From PFL25 sp046260155 (GTDB lineage Bacteria > Chloroflexota > Anaerolineae > Anaerolineales > UBA4823), in contig JBJYXV010000028.1 in NCBI GenBank assembly GCA_046260155.1, forward strand, positions 4,183-68,182: a stretch of 64,000 nucleotides of DNA, in the 5' to 3' direction. The position numbers and the translations under genes are program-made. Of this stretch, positions 27,213-35,754 are shown in pieces. Within the stretch, counting starts at the first letter, position 1. Every line of letters begins with the position of its first letter. The notes below the pieces were generated by a model that was not told the origin of the DNA, ran no database searches, and saw nothing but the letters and a program-made list of their open reading frames with translations.

Positions 27213-27250
27213 AAATCGCCTTCCAGGTAACTTGTGACGGAAGGCGATTT
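27213..27250. terminator. bidirectional terminator between nuoN and lipA
   Basis: Twelve-base perfect stem AAATCGCCTTCC / GGAAGGCGATTT with a 14-base loop. The A/T ends give U tracts on both strands, so it can stop nuo transcription and the convergent lipA transcript. Confidence 0.85.
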
Positions 27251-27273
27251 CTATTTAATCCACTGCAATTTTT

Positions 27274-28212
27274 TTACGAAGTACCGTAAAGTTTTCGGTG
27301 AACGACACTCAGCTTACGCACTTGCTCAGCAGCATGGTAAGATGAACGCACAAGAGGCCCGCTCTCAACCCAGCGAAAACCAATCTCGCGACCAAACTCT
27401 CGCAGCTCTTGAAACTCATCCAGGGTGTAATAACGTTCAATTGGTAGATGCTTCTTGCTGGGTTGCAGGTATTGACCGATTGTGAGTATGTCCACACCCC
27501 AGCGGCGCTGATCGCGCATGACTTCCTTGATTTCCGCCAGGCTCTCCCCCAGACCCACCATGATGCCTGACTTGGTGAGCACCTCAGGATCGAGTTGTTT
27601 TGCATTTGATAGGGTCTCAGCAGCCCACGCGTAGCGATCTTGCGGTTGGACTTTCTTAAATAAGCGTGGCACGGTTTCCACGTTGTGATTAAGTATCTCG
27701 GGGCGGGCTTTCATCACAATCTGTAATGCTTCCAGGCTGCCTTTAAAGTCAGGGATTAAAACTTCGATCGAACAGCCGGGATGCAGCTGGCGGATCCGAT
27801 TGATCACCATTGAAAAAATAGGCGCTCCGCCGTCCCTGCGATCATCACGGTTGACGCTGGTGATCACCGCATGCTTGAGATTCATTGCTTTGACAGCCTG
27901 AGCTATTCGTTCAGGCTCCAGCCAATCGAGCGGTGAAGGTTGGCCACGTTTGATGTCACAGAATCCGCAGGTGCGGGTGCAGACATCACCCAGCATGAGA
28001 AACGTGGCGGTACCAGCACCCCAGCATTCACCCAGGTTAGGGCACATGGCTTCTTCGCACACGGTATGCAGCTCTTTGCTGCGCATCAGGCCCTGCAACC
28101 ATTCGAAGGTTTCTCCTGATGGGGCGCGCACCTTGATCCAGTCTGGTCGGCGCAGGGGTGAAGGGCTTTCGTTATCTGTTTTTATGCGGTCACGGGTGGG
28201 AGTATGGGACAT
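27274..28212 (-). CDS. lipA: lipoyl synthase
   Basis: Radical-SAM enzyme that inserts two sulfurs into protein-bound octanoyl groups to make lipoyl cofactors of 2-oxoacid dehydrogenases and the glycine cleavage system. Two clusters are visible: the auxiliary 4Fe-4S ligands C52, C57, C63 (CEEAMCPNLGEC) and the radical-SAM triad C78, C82, C85 (CTRTCGFC). The auxiliary cluster's serine is in VRSSYHAAEQV near the C-terminus. 312 residues, normal. No lipB or lplA is adjacent in this window, so the octanoyl transferase must be elsewhere. Confidence 0.97.
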   Translation of the reverse strand: MSHTPTRDRIKTDNESPSPLRRPDWIKVRAPSGETFEWLQGLMRSKELHTVCEEAMCPNLGECWGAGTATFLMLGDVCTRTCGFCDIKRGQPSPLDWLEPERIAQAVKAMNLKHAVITSVNRDDRRDGGAPIFSMVINRIRQLHPGCSIEVLIPDFKGSLEALQIVMKARPEILNHNVETVPRLFKKVQPQDRYAWAAETLSNAKQLDPEVLTKSGIMVGLGESLAEIKEVMRDQRRWGVDILTIGQYLQPSKKHLPIERYYTLDEFQELREFGREIGFRWVESGPLVRSSYHAAEQVRKLSVVHRKLYGTS

Positions 28213-28410
28213 AAGGGTTCCTGGTTCTACCGGTAAATTCCAAAAATAACTTGGATTTCAATTGATTTTACCTCAGAATAAGGAACTACCTCTTAATAGT
28301 AAATTAATTGACCTGGATTTCGATATTGGGGCGGATTGTTCACCAAGCTCGGGTGTGTGATCTTCTATAATGCATATAAAAGCTGAAGCAGGGGTTGTCA
28401 TGCAGGAAGA

Positions 28411-29739
28411 TCAAGATGATTTCCCTGCTTTGCGCACAATCACACGGTTGCCTCTGACTACTTCTACCTTGACGGTTGTTCCTTCGCTAATGGCCTCTTC
28501 TCCCTCAGCCAGTTCACCGCTCCACAGCTCGCCCCCCAATTGGATGGTCCCATAGGGTGCCAGTTTCGTGCGTGTAACCCCGGTGCGGCCAATCAAGGCT
28601 TCCTGTCCCATGCGAGCAGGAGCTCTTTGTGCCCTTAAGGCGATGGTTAATATCACAAAGAAAATCCCCGCAGTTCCTAAGGAGACACCAATTACTAGGG
28701 GAACAGATACATGGGAGAAGGATGGTGTACCTGGAGAATTGAAAAGCACCAGGGAACCGATGATTAATGAAGCCACCCCGGCTGCTGTCAGGGCGCCATG
28801 GGTGGGTGCCTTGATATCAAGCACGAAAAGAACAAAAGCGATCACCAGGAAGATCAGACCGAACCAGTTGACCGGTAGTACTCCTAAACCGTAGGCGGCT
28901 AAAGCCAGGCTGACTGCACCAATGAATCCAGCGATCCAGCCGCCCGGGCTGGATAATTCGATCAGGATCGCCTGGACGCCGATTGTCAGCAACAGGAAAA
29001 CGATATTTGGATTGGTGAGAACTCCTAAAAGAGATTCTATGAAAGAGGGATCGAAGGGGATTACCTGGGAGTTTCTGGTTTCTAAAGTCAAGGTGCCATC
29101 GATGGTGGTGACCTGGAATCCTTGCAGCTGCTCGAGCAAATCGGGCACATCATCGGCAATGAAGTCAACCAGACCAATATCGAAGGCTTCACGTGCGGAC
29201 ACCGCCTGAGCGGATTCAATGGTTTCTTCGGCAATTTGGATTGCTTCTGCACCGCGATTTTCAGCCAACGATCGCACCAGCGCTTTGATAATATTTTTTT
29301 CTTTGGCTTCGATGGTCTCTCCCAGGTCCTGGCCTTCTGCGCCAACCGGGCTGGCAGCCCCTATGGCAGTACCAGGAGCCATCGCGGAGGCATGTCCTGC
29401 TAGGGTAATCACCGTTCCCGCGCTACCCGCAATGGCACCTTGCGGGGCGACATATACAATTACGGGTGTACTGCTGTTGCGAATCACCTGGACGAACTCG
29501 TTCATCAGATCGACGCTGCCCCCCGGTGTGTCGAGCATCAAGATTAATGCTTCCGCATTTTGCTGAGCTGCAGAGCTGAGCCCCCGCTCGAGATAGCCAA
29601 GCATGGAGGGATTAATTGGACCTTCTGCGGTCAGCAGCAGGACGATTGGCGCTCCTGCTTGTGCGGCGGCAGATTGGGAAACAACTGGCAGGAAAATCAG
29701 GATCAATATCCAGATCAGGATCAATAATCGCTTGTTCAT
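28411..29739 (-). CDS. long NfeD-type membrane-bound serine protease (ClpP class)
   Basis: 442-residue long-form NfeD. A signal peptide (residues 1-27) leads to an extracellular ClpP-like protease domain to about 225: LDTPGG at 70-74, the nucleophile Ser106 in GAIAGSAG, and the Lys of the Ser-Lys dyad in the EAKEKNIIK stretch near 146-152. Four to five membrane helices (residues 240-365) and a C-terminal OB-fold NfeD domain follow (IGRTGVTRTKLAPYGTIQLG; VKVEVVRGNRVIV). Long NfeD proteins are usually paired with stomatin-type proteins; none lies next to it here. TATAAT ends eight bases before the ATG and no Shine-Dalgarno is visible, so the message may be leaderless. Confidence 0.92.
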   Translation of the reverse strand: MNKRLLILIWILILIFLPVVSQSAAAQAGAPIVLLLTAEGPINPSMLGYLERGLSSAAQQNAEALILMLDTPGGSVDLMNEFVQVIRNSSTPVIVYVAPQGAIAGSAGTVITLAGHASAMAPGTAIGAASPVGAEGQDLGETIEAKEKNIIKALVRSLAENRGAEAIQIAEETIESAQAVSAREAFDIGLVDFIADDVPDLLEQLQGFQVTTIDGTLTLETRNSQVIPFDPSFIESLLGVLTNPNIVFLLLTIGVQAILIELSSPGGWIAGFIGAVSLALAAYGLGVLPVNWFGLIFLVIAFVLFVLDIKAPTHGALTAAGVASLIIGSLVLFNSPGTPSFSHVSVPLVIGVSLGTAGIFFVILTIALRAQRAPARMGQEALIGRTGVTRTKLAPYGTIQLGGELWSGELAEGEEAISEGTTVKVEVVRGNRVIVRKAGKSS

Positions 29740-29747
29740 TTGAGATT

Positions 29748-29753
29748 ATTATA
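29748..29753 (-). promoter_or_regulatory. -10 box abutting the NfeD gene start
   Basis: Minus-strand TATAAT ends eight bases before the ATG at 29739, so transcription should begin at about the start codon. No clear -35 is visible. Confidence 0.4.
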
Positions 29754-29822
29754 GCGTTATTTCCTGGCTGATGTTGATTCACTACCTGCACGGTTAAACG
29801 ACTCAATGCTTGGAATCGTATA

Positions 29823-29828
29823 TATAAT
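29823..29828 (+). promoter_or_regulatory. possible -10 box for the acyl-CoA dehydrogenase
   Basis: TATAAT about 57 bases before the start, with only a weak -35 match upstream. Confidence 0.35.
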
Positions 29829-29885
29829 AGGAGAGAACAAGCGGGGATAAAAATTTTCCAAACGGCCAGCATCTAAGGAGGCGAG

Positions 29886-31139
29886 ATGTATTACCCTGAG
29901 CTGATGAACGAGGAAGAACGAAAAATCCAGGCTGAAGTGCGGCAGTTCGTGCGGGAAGAGGTTTCTTCCGATTATGTGCGCGCTTTAGACAAGGATCAAA
30001 TCCAATACCCTCGCGATTACGTGGAGAAGCTGGCTGCCAAGAATCTACTGGGGCTGCGGTTCGACCCACAATGGGGAGGCCGCGGCCTGCCATGGACCTG
30101 CGAAGTGATCGTTGAGGAGGAGATCGGAGTTTTGGGCACTACCATGGGCTGCGCCTATGTAATGCCATCAATTGTTGGGGAGGCGCTGCACGTATTTGGA
30201 ACCCAAGAACAGAAGGAGCACTATTTGAAACCTATTCTGCGCGGGGAATTGATTTGCGCTGAGGCTCTCACTGAACCGCGTGGTGGATCGGATTTCTTCG
30301 GTGCAACCACCCGGGCTGTGCTAGAAGGTGATCGTTTCCTGATCAATGGTCAGAAGCGGTTTGTGGTCGGGGCTACTGAAGCCGATCTGTTCCTGGTTTA
30401 CTGCAAGACCAACTTCGCAGAGGATGCCTACAAGCATCAGCGTTTGAGTACACTGCTGGTTGAACGAGGACCCGGATTGAAAACGGAGTATATTTACGGG
30501 CTGCTGGGGACACGAGGTGGAGGAACCGGGCGTTTAGTCTTCAGGAATGTAGAAGTGCCAAGAGAGAACCTGATCGGCGGGTTGCACGGGGGAGCCGCGG
30601 TATTCAACCAAATGATGATCCCCGAACGGTTAACTTCTGCAGCGGCCAGCCTGGGAGTGCGGGCGGCCTTGGAAATTGCAGCCCGTTATAGCGATAAACG
30701 CCGTGCTTTTGGACAAAATATCCGCAGCTTTCAGGCAGTCAGTTTCATGATAGCAGATGGGATCACTCAATTGGATGCCGCCCGGGCTATGGTGTACATG
30801 GCCGCTCGAGCGGTCGACGCTGGAGCGCCAAATGCCCGCAGACTGGTAAGCCAGGCGAAGAAATTTGCAACCGATACCGCCTGGCAGGTAGTGAATAAGG
30901 CAATGCAGGTGATGGGAGGCATCGGTTATACTGATGTTTTCCCGATTGAACGCATGGTCCGTGATCTGCGACTGAGCCAGATCTGGACAGGGACAAATGA
31001 GATTATGAACCTGCTGATTCAGCATGAGTATTACCAGGAGATTCTGGCAGATACCCGAAATCAACGCGATGTGGAGCTGGATGCCGGCGAGGAAAATGCA
31101 GCGGCTGAGAAGGTTTTCACAGATCGGGACCAGCAGTAA
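29886..31139 (+). CDS. acyl-CoA dehydrogenase family flavoprotein
   Basis: FAD enzyme that introduces a trans-2 double bond into acyl-CoA (beta-oxidation or amino-acid catabolism). N-terminal helical domain (LMNEEERKIQAEVRQFVREE), then the FAD/substrate region AEALTEPRGGSDFFGATTRA, and the C-terminal helical domain with YSDKRRAFGQNIRSFQAVSF and QVMGGIGYTDVFPIERM, ending WTGTNEIMNLLIQHEYY. 417 residues, slightly longer than average through a charged tail (ELDAGEENAAAEK). AAGGAGG just before the ATG. Substrate cannot be told from sequence; no electron-transfer flavoprotein genes are nearby. Confidence 0.93.
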   Translation: MYYPELMNEEERKIQAEVRQFVREEVSSDYVRALDKDQIQYPRDYVEKLAAKNLLGLRFDPQWGGRGLPWTCEVIVEEEIGVLGTTMGCAYVMPSIVGEALHVFGTQEQKEHYLKPILRGELICAEALTEPRGGSDFFGATTRAVLEGDRFLINGQKRFVVGATEADLFLVYCKTNFAEDAYKHQRLSTLLVERGPGLKTEYIYGLLGTRGGGTGRLVFRNVEVPRENLIGGLHGGAAVFNQMMIPERLTSAAASLGVRAALEIAARYSDKRRAFGQNIRSFQAVSFMIADGITQLDAARAMVYMAARAVDAGAPNARRLVSQAKKFATDTAWQVVNKAMQVMGGIGYTDVFPIERMVRDLRLSQIWTGTNEIMNLLIQHEYYQEILADTRNQRDVELDAGEENAAAEKVFTDRDQQ

Positions 31140-31227
31140 TAAAAACATACCTGGAAAAGTTAGGAATCTAATTTTCTGCTTCAAATCGTTTGGTTTTTAG
31201 GTCTGTAAAACCATTGAAAAACTCAAT

Positions 31228-31256
31228 TTGACATTTAAGCAAGATGCTGGTAAGAT
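31228..31256 (+). promoter_or_regulatory. promoter of the cold-shock gene or its leader RNA
   Basis: TTGACA, 17 bases, TAAGAT. Predicted start near 31263, i.e. about 137 bases upstream of the csp ATG. Confidence 0.7.
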
Positions 31257-31301
31257 TTGCAGGTTAGGATGCAGGCCGGTAACCAATGGATGAGTAGGAC
31301 G

Positions 31302-31334
31302 ATGACCCAAGTCGCAAGTCCTGGGTCATTTTTG
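31302..31334 (+). terminator. leader terminator or attenuator upstream of csp
   Basis: Eight-base stem ATGACCCA / TGGGTCAT with a 12-base loop and a T run, about 70 bases after the predicted start. It could attenuate csp, end a short RNA, or stop read-through from the acyl-CoA dehydrogenase gene. Confidence 0.65.
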
Positions 31335-31399
31335 TTGACTGCTCCCCTGGTCGCAAGAATGCATTCAATAAATATCAGATAGAGTCAAGGAGTAAGTAA

Positions 31400-31612
31400 A
31401 TGTCAGATCGTATCGTCGGTACCGTCAATTGGTTCAATGGTAGCAAGGGTTATGGATTTATCTCCCAGGAAGAAGGACCGGATGTATTTGTCCACTATAC
31501 TGCCATCGATGCAGAAGGCTTCCGCAACCTTTTTGAAGGCCAGAAAGTGGAATTTTCCATTGAAGAAGGTCCAAAAGGTCTGCAGGCTGCCAACGTGATG
31601 CCTCTGGACTAA
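31400..31612 (+). CDS. cold-shock domain protein (CspA family)
   Basis: 70-residue single cold-shock domain, an OB-fold RNA/DNA chaperone that melts mRNA structure. RNP-1 is KGYGFISQEE and RNP-2 is DVFVHYTAI, with GTVNWFNGSKGYGFI at the N-terminus. AGGAG precedes the ATG with eight bases of spacing. The gene has its own promoter, a long structured leader and a strong terminator downstream, so it is a single-gene unit and may be regulated through the leader. Confidence 0.96.
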   Translation: MSDRIVGTVNWFNGSKGYGFISQEEGPDVFVHYTAIDAEGFRNLFEGQKVEFSIEEGPKGLQAANVMPLD

Positions 31613-31635
31613 GCATCTAAATAATTTTCCAACGA

Positions 31636-31672
31636 GTCACCCTGTACTTCTAGGTATGGGGTGATTTTTTTT
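31636..31672 (+). terminator. terminator after csp
   Basis: Stem AGTCACCC / GGGGTGATT with an inner TAC/GTA pairing, followed by eight T residues. Confidence 0.85.
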
Positions 31673-31779
31673 AGCTAAGATAAATCTCTATATCCAAAAA
31701 TGAGGAAAAAAAGATTAGAATTTGGTTTTTATTTCTGCCATAATCTGGGGGAATGAAATTCTTTTTCACGGAGTCGGTA

Positions 31780-32532
31780 ATGAATCGCGATGCAATCTTT
31801 GAGATCATAATTCTGCTTGGAAGGCCAGCAGCGGGGAAAAGTGAAATCCTTGAATTTTTGTATCAGGTTGATGATCAAACACGGATCAATACGTATCATC
31901 TTGGTAAGCTGGATGTGATCGATGACTTTCCAATGTTGTGGGCATGGTTTGAAGAGGACCAGATTCTCAGCGAAAAATTTAGGAAACCTCGCCTGCATTC
32001 GGATGAAAATGAGTATTTTAAATATCCCTACCTCTGGAATTTGCTGATCGAACGTATAAATCTTGAATATAACAAGCGCACCCGGGATGACGACCTGTAT
32101 CACCAGCATCGAACCACGCTTGTGGAATTCTCCAGGGGATCCGAACACGGCGGGTACCAGCAGGCTTTTGAGCACCTTTCGGACCAGATTTTATCCCGGG
32201 CGGTGATCTTTTATGTGCAGGTTTCTTATGCAGAATCACTGCGAAAGAATCGAAAACGCTTTAATCCTGAACGACCGGACAGCATCTTGGAGCATGCAGT
32301 TGATGAAAGGAAATTGGAAACCTTGTACCGCGATGACGATTTTCAAGATTTACGCTCACAATCTGAATCTACAGAATTTCTAACCATTCGCAACCAGGAA
32401 GTGCCGTACGTGGTGTTTGAAAATGAGGATGATATCACCACCGTGGGAGGAGCAGCTTTGGGAAGTCGGCTTGAGCACGCTTTTAACCAGCTCTGGTCGA
32501 TCAAGAGACGTGTACGGCAGTCCAAGGACTGA
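31780..32532 (+). CDS. P-loop ATPase or kinase-like protein of unknown function
   Basis: About 250 residues. Walker A is GRPAAGKS at residues 14-21 directly after a hydrophobic strand (FEIIILL), the layout of small AAA_33-type kinases and nucleoside kinases. No textbook Walker B is obvious; VIFYVQVSYAESLRKNRKRF (near 155-174) looks like a strand followed by a basic lid. The stretch VEFSRGSEHGGYQQAF near 119-134 is Gly-rich and may bind substrate. I prefer the ATG at 31780 (GGAG, six-base spacing); an earlier in-frame ATG at 31753 lacks a properly spaced site. A CATAAT at 31739-31744 may be its -10. Unknown substrate. Confidence 0.6.
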   Translation: MNRDAIFEIIILLGRPAAGKSEILEFLYQVDDQTRINTYHLGKLDVIDDFPMLWAWFEEDQILSEKFRKPRLHSDENEYFKYPYLWNLLIERINLEYNKRTRDDDLYHQHRTTLVEFSRGSEHGGYQQAFEHLSDQILSRAVIFYVQVSYAESLRKNRKRFNPERPDSILEHAVDERKLETLYRDDDFQDLRSQSESTEFLTIRNQEVPYVVFENEDDITTVGGAALGSRLEHAFNQLWSIKRRVRQSKD

Positions 32533-32687
32533 TTGTTTGTAATGATGTCCAGTGGTGTAGTAATAGAGGTGCTTCATTTCCATCTCGAATTGGAATGATT
32601 TTAGCCGCACCTGCTGCGGTTAGCTTTAATCTTGATTTTGTTAGTAGGGGGGAAATGCATACAGGCGGACCTGAGAGCACCCGAGCG

Positions 32688-32696
32688 TGCTACAAT
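32688..32696 (+). promoter_or_regulatory. extended -10 promoter before the 32.8 kb gene pair
   Basis: TGC-TACAAT forms an extended -10, about 105 bases before the gene at 32801. No clear -35. Confidence 0.35.
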
Positions 32697-32800
32697 GGAA
32701 AAGCTCCCAATGCACAGTCCAACGGTGAACAGTTTGGCAAGTGTATTTTCGCCGTAAGGTGTACTTATCGTGAACAAATAAATAGGAAAGGAGCATGAAT

Positions 32801-33523
32801 ATGCGTGCCGGATTTGCTAAAGATACTGACCAGCTTGCTCAGAATCCAATAGCACCACCTTATCTAGGACCGTACACGATCCCAATCCTAATCGATGATA
32901 TCAAGCAGCTGCAAGATTTCAATATGACCCGCGGTACCTTCTTCACGATCGATGCCAGTGGGATGGGGGATGATTGGGTGGCTATGCTAAGAGGGCAGGG
33001 GGTGCCGTTCTTGATCCTGGGTATAACCAATGTACTGCACCGTCCTGACCTGGATGACCTCTTGTTCGCTTCAGCGGGGATGATTGATCGCTTGTTTGAC
33101 CAGATCGAAGCAGTCGAAGGCCTGGTAGTCGAGTCGGAGTATGTTTGGTTGCCTAATTTTCTATTCGATCCGCACATGGGGTATTTTTCTTCACAGGAGA
33201 AGCCAGATCAATTGTCCCGCGGGGCGGTCTGGCGCATTGGGTTCGGTTTGTTCCAGATGGCATTAACTTTTCGCCAGGAAGTGATTCCAACCGAGACATA
33301 CCTTGAGCGCTGCCGGCAGGTGCTCCAACCCGGTCAGATCGAGATTGGATATTCCCCAGAGGAAAGCGCCGCATTCCAGGCATGGAGTGGTGAGCAATAC
33401 CAGGCTGCAAAGAAAAATTTTGTGGAGCAGCGTGCTGATCCTGAACGAGGCGTACTTGATTACCTTGACCGCTACGGGAACGTGGTTACCCAGTCCGTGC
33501 CGAGGAGTAATGATGATGGGTAA
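32801..33523 (+). CDS. conserved-looking protein of unknown function
   Basis: 240 residues, soluble, no signal peptide and no family recognised. It reads as a regular alpha/beta protein: PYTIPILIDDIKQLQDFN, FFTIDASGMGDDWVAML, PFLILGITNVLHRPDLDDL, then helices and a charged C-terminal third (GEQYQAAKKNFVEQRADPE). The start at 32801 has GGAG seven bases upstream; the ATG at 32795 is too close to that site. The end overlaps the start of the metallo-beta-lactamase-fold gene by eight bases, so the two are translationally coupled and probably work together. Confidence 0.55.
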   Translation: MRAGFAKDTDQLAQNPIAPPYLGPYTIPILIDDIKQLQDFNMTRGTFFTIDASGMGDDWVAMLRGQGVPFLILGITNVLHRPDLDDLLFASAGMIDRLFDQIEAVEGLVVESEYVWLPNFLFDPHMGYFSSQEKPDQLSRGAVWRIGFGLFQMALTFRQEVIPTETYLERCRQVLQPGQIEIGYSPEESAAFQAWSGEQYQAAKKNFVEQRADPERGVLDYLDRYGNVVTQSVPRSNDDG

Positions 33524-34385
33524 ATTATCGGTTACCTTGATTGATGTCGGTTGGGGCGACTCGATTCTGATCGAATCGACCAGCGCTGCGGGCCAAACTC
33601 ATTATGCATTGGTGGATTGCAACGATACCAGCACGCAGCGCTCTTCCTTCCTGTTTGTCAAACGCTTCCTGGAAAGGAAGGGTTTTGATCTGACTCTTGA
33701 TCAGCGCATTTTCGATTTTGTCTTGTTGACCCACGGGCATGCTGACCACGCCAACGGGATTCAGGCCATGCTCAGTTCCTTCAAGACCGATTGGTTCTGG
33801 TATCCAAAATCTGTAGATTTTGGTGGTTTTGCCAAGCTGGTTTCCTACGCCAACAAGTACCCGCAAAAAGTGAAGCGTCACCAAGCCGTCGATAACACCA
33901 AGCTGTTGCCAGATCTGGGAGATGCCAGTCTGCATGTGCTCTGGCCTCCCTATACTGCCAGTGGAGTCTACGATACCAATAACGAGAATAACAACTCGAT
34001 CGTATTGGTATTAAACCTGGGACAGGTGAGCTTTCTATTAAGCGGTGATTGCGAGGCAGACAACTGGCCTCAAATTGTACCGGGAATACCAAGCATCCCC
34101 GGTCTGGCGGTATTCCAGGCACCGCATCATGGGGCGGTAAACGGTGTTTTTACTCCCAATGGTGATACTCCCTGGCTGGATGCCCTGCCAACTGGTATTC
34201 GCATTGCCATGAGCTCCCATATTCGACCTCACAACCATCCCGCTCCAGAAGTCGTTGAAGAGCTCAGCAATCGAAATATCGATCCTTTCCGCACCGATCT
34301 GCATTACCACTTGACCTTCAGTACCGATGGAACGCTGGATGGAAATGGTCTGCCGAAGGTAACTGAGCACTGGTCGCATTCTTAA
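33516..34385 (+). CDS. metallo-beta-lactamase-fold hydrolase, ComEC-like
   Basis: 289 residues. The metal-binding motif is LLTHGHADHANGI near residue 70, with the later ligands in LLSGDCEADN (Asp) and FQAPHHGAVNG (His-His). The opening LSVTLIDVGWGDSILIES with LVDCND is the pattern of the extracellular MBL domain of ComEC-type and related phosphodiesterases. Here it is stand-alone and cytoplasmic, with no signal or membrane segment. Three ATG codons occur in tandem at 33510-33518; GAGGAG is best spaced for the third. Coupled to the unknown gene before it; the UbiD gene begins 23 bases after its stop. Likely a phosphodiesterase or nuclease; substrate unknown. Confidence 0.78.
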   Translation: MGKLSVTLIDVGWGDSILIESTSAAGQTHYALVDCNDTSTQRSSFLFVKRFLERKGFDLTLDQRIFDFVLLTHGHADHANGIQAMLSSFKTDWFWYPKSVDFGGFAKLVSYANKYPQKVKRHQAVDNTKLLPDLGDASLHVLWPPYTASGVYDTNNENNNSIVLVLNLGQVSFLLSGDCEADNWPQIVPGIPSIPGLAVFQAPHHGAVNGVFTPNGDTPWLDALPTGIRIAMSSHIRPHNHPAPEVVEELSNRNIDPFRTDLHYHLTFSTDGTLDGNGLPKVTEHWSHS

Positions 34386-34408
34386 CTGATCCAATCAAGG
34401 ATGATGAG

Positions 34409-35707
34409 ATGTCTTTCAGAAGCTTTATTATCCGTTTAGCGGAAAGTGGTGATCTGGTCACAATCACCGCGCCAATCTCCTTGCAATGCGAGATTTCAGG
34501 TGTTTTAAAACAATTAGAACCCAATGCGGTGCTCCTGGAGCATGTCAAAGAATCGGATTTCAGGATCGCTGGAAATATCGTTCCAACCAAGCAGGCTTTT
34601 GCCAAATACTTCGGCATAGATGTTTCAATGATCATCCCCACCTTGTCGCATGCGATCGAGGAGCGCTCCACCCCACAGGAGACTTCTGAAGCAGCCTGCC
34701 AGCAGGTGGTGATTGAAAATCCTGATCTTGACCAGCTGCCGATCTTGCGGCATTTTGAAGATGATGGCGGTCGCTATATCACTTCCGGGGTGGTTATCGC
34801 TGGACATCCAGAATACGGTCAAAACCTGGATTTCCACCGCTGTATGCAGTTTTCAGGCACCGAGATGGCGGTGCGGGTGGTCAAGGGGCGCCATTTTGAT
34901 GCTTTTCTTGAAGACCTGGGCCAGGTTGATGTGGCTGTTTGTATCGGCTGCGCTCCTAATGTCCTGGCAGCTGCGGCTACCTCTGTCGAGATGGGTGTCA
35001 ACGAATTGGAAATCGCTAATGCACTAGAACCACTACAGGTGGTCAGGGCAATGAACAGCGATCTCCTGATCCCTGCAGATGCAGAATTTGTGCTGGAGGG
35101 CACGGTTTTTAGAGACCGGAGACACGCCGAGGGGCATTTTGTGGACCTGACAGAAACCCAGGATGTCGTCCGGCAGGAACCGGTCTTCGAAATAAAAACC
35201 ATCACTCACCGCAGAGATGCGATCTGGCAGGCATTGCTGCCAGGCAGCCTGGAGCACAAGCTGCTGATGGGTATGCCGCGCGAACCGACCATATTCAAGA
35301 AAGTCAACCAGGTGGTGCGCTGCCTTGATGTGAACATTAATCCCGGAGGCGCATCCTGGCTGCATGCGATCGTGAAGATCGATAAGCAATCATCAGATGA
35401 TGGGCAGAAGGCGATCAGGGCTGCATTCGAAGGGCATAGCTCCTGTAAGCATGTTTTCGTGGTGGATAAGGACATCGATATTTACAATCCACTGGAGGTC
35501 GAGTGGGCTTTAGCGACGCGCTTCCAGGGGGATGTGGATATGGTTATCAAGGAGAAGGAGCGAGGTTCCAGCCTCGACCCGAGTGCGGAATTGGGGTCTC
35601 ACCTGACGACCAAGATCGGTTTTGACCTGACCAAGCCGTTGGGAGGGGCGGGGAAGTCATTTGAGAAAGTGGCTTATCCCCAGGTCGATTTAGAGAGATT
35701 CGTATAA
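34409..35707 (+). CDS. UbiD-family decarboxylase, archaeal AMPD-like
   Basis: 432 residues of the prenylated-FMN-dependent UbiD family, which decarboxylates alpha,beta-unsaturated acids. Family features: RYITSGVVIA, QFSGTEMAVRVVKGRHF, ADAEFVLEGTVF, AEGHFVDLTETQDVVRQ and the block ALLPGSLEHKLLMGMPREP. The last two resemble archaeal UbiD proteins more than E. coli UbiD. In archaea such a protein is trans-anhydromevalonate-5-phosphate decarboxylase of the modified mevalonate pathway. The two AcnX subunits that make its substrate in that pathway are the next genes, which is the main reason for this call. A UbiX prenyltransferase is not in the window. An aromatic-acid decarboxylase remains possible. 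Confidence 0.85.
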   Translation: MSFRSFIIRLAESGDLVTITAPISLQCEISGVLKQLEPNAVLLEHVKESDFRIAGNIVPTKQAFAKYFGIDVSMIIPTLSHAIEERSTPQETSEAACQQVVIENPDLDQLPILRHFEDDGGRYITSGVVIAGHPEYGQNLDFHRCMQFSGTEMAVRVVKGRHFDAFLEDLGQVDVAVCIGCAPNVLAAAATSVEMGVNELEIANALEPLQVVRAMNSDLLIPADAEFVLEGTVFRDRRHAEGHFVDLTETQDVVRQEPVFEIKTITHRRDAIWQALLPGSLEHKLLMGMPREPTIFKKVNQVVRCLDVNINPGGASWLHAIVKIDKQSSDDGQKAIRAAFEGHSSCKHVFVVDKDIDIYNPLEVEWALATRFQGDVDMVIKEKERGSSLDPSAELGSHLTTKIGFDLTKPLGGAGKSFEKVAYPQVDLERFV

Positions 35708-35754
35708 AATTTGAAAGATAACTTGGCAATGGCAATGTATTCTCTAAGCGCAAA

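Noticed and set aside
30630..31184. 184-codon minus-strand frame opposite the acyl-CoA dehydrogenase
   Set aside because: Lies antisense to a well-supported gene and has no family features.
32595..32798. 67-codon plus-strand frame before the unknown gene at 32.8 kb
   Set aside because: No ribosome site, runs through the probable promoter, composition not protein-like.
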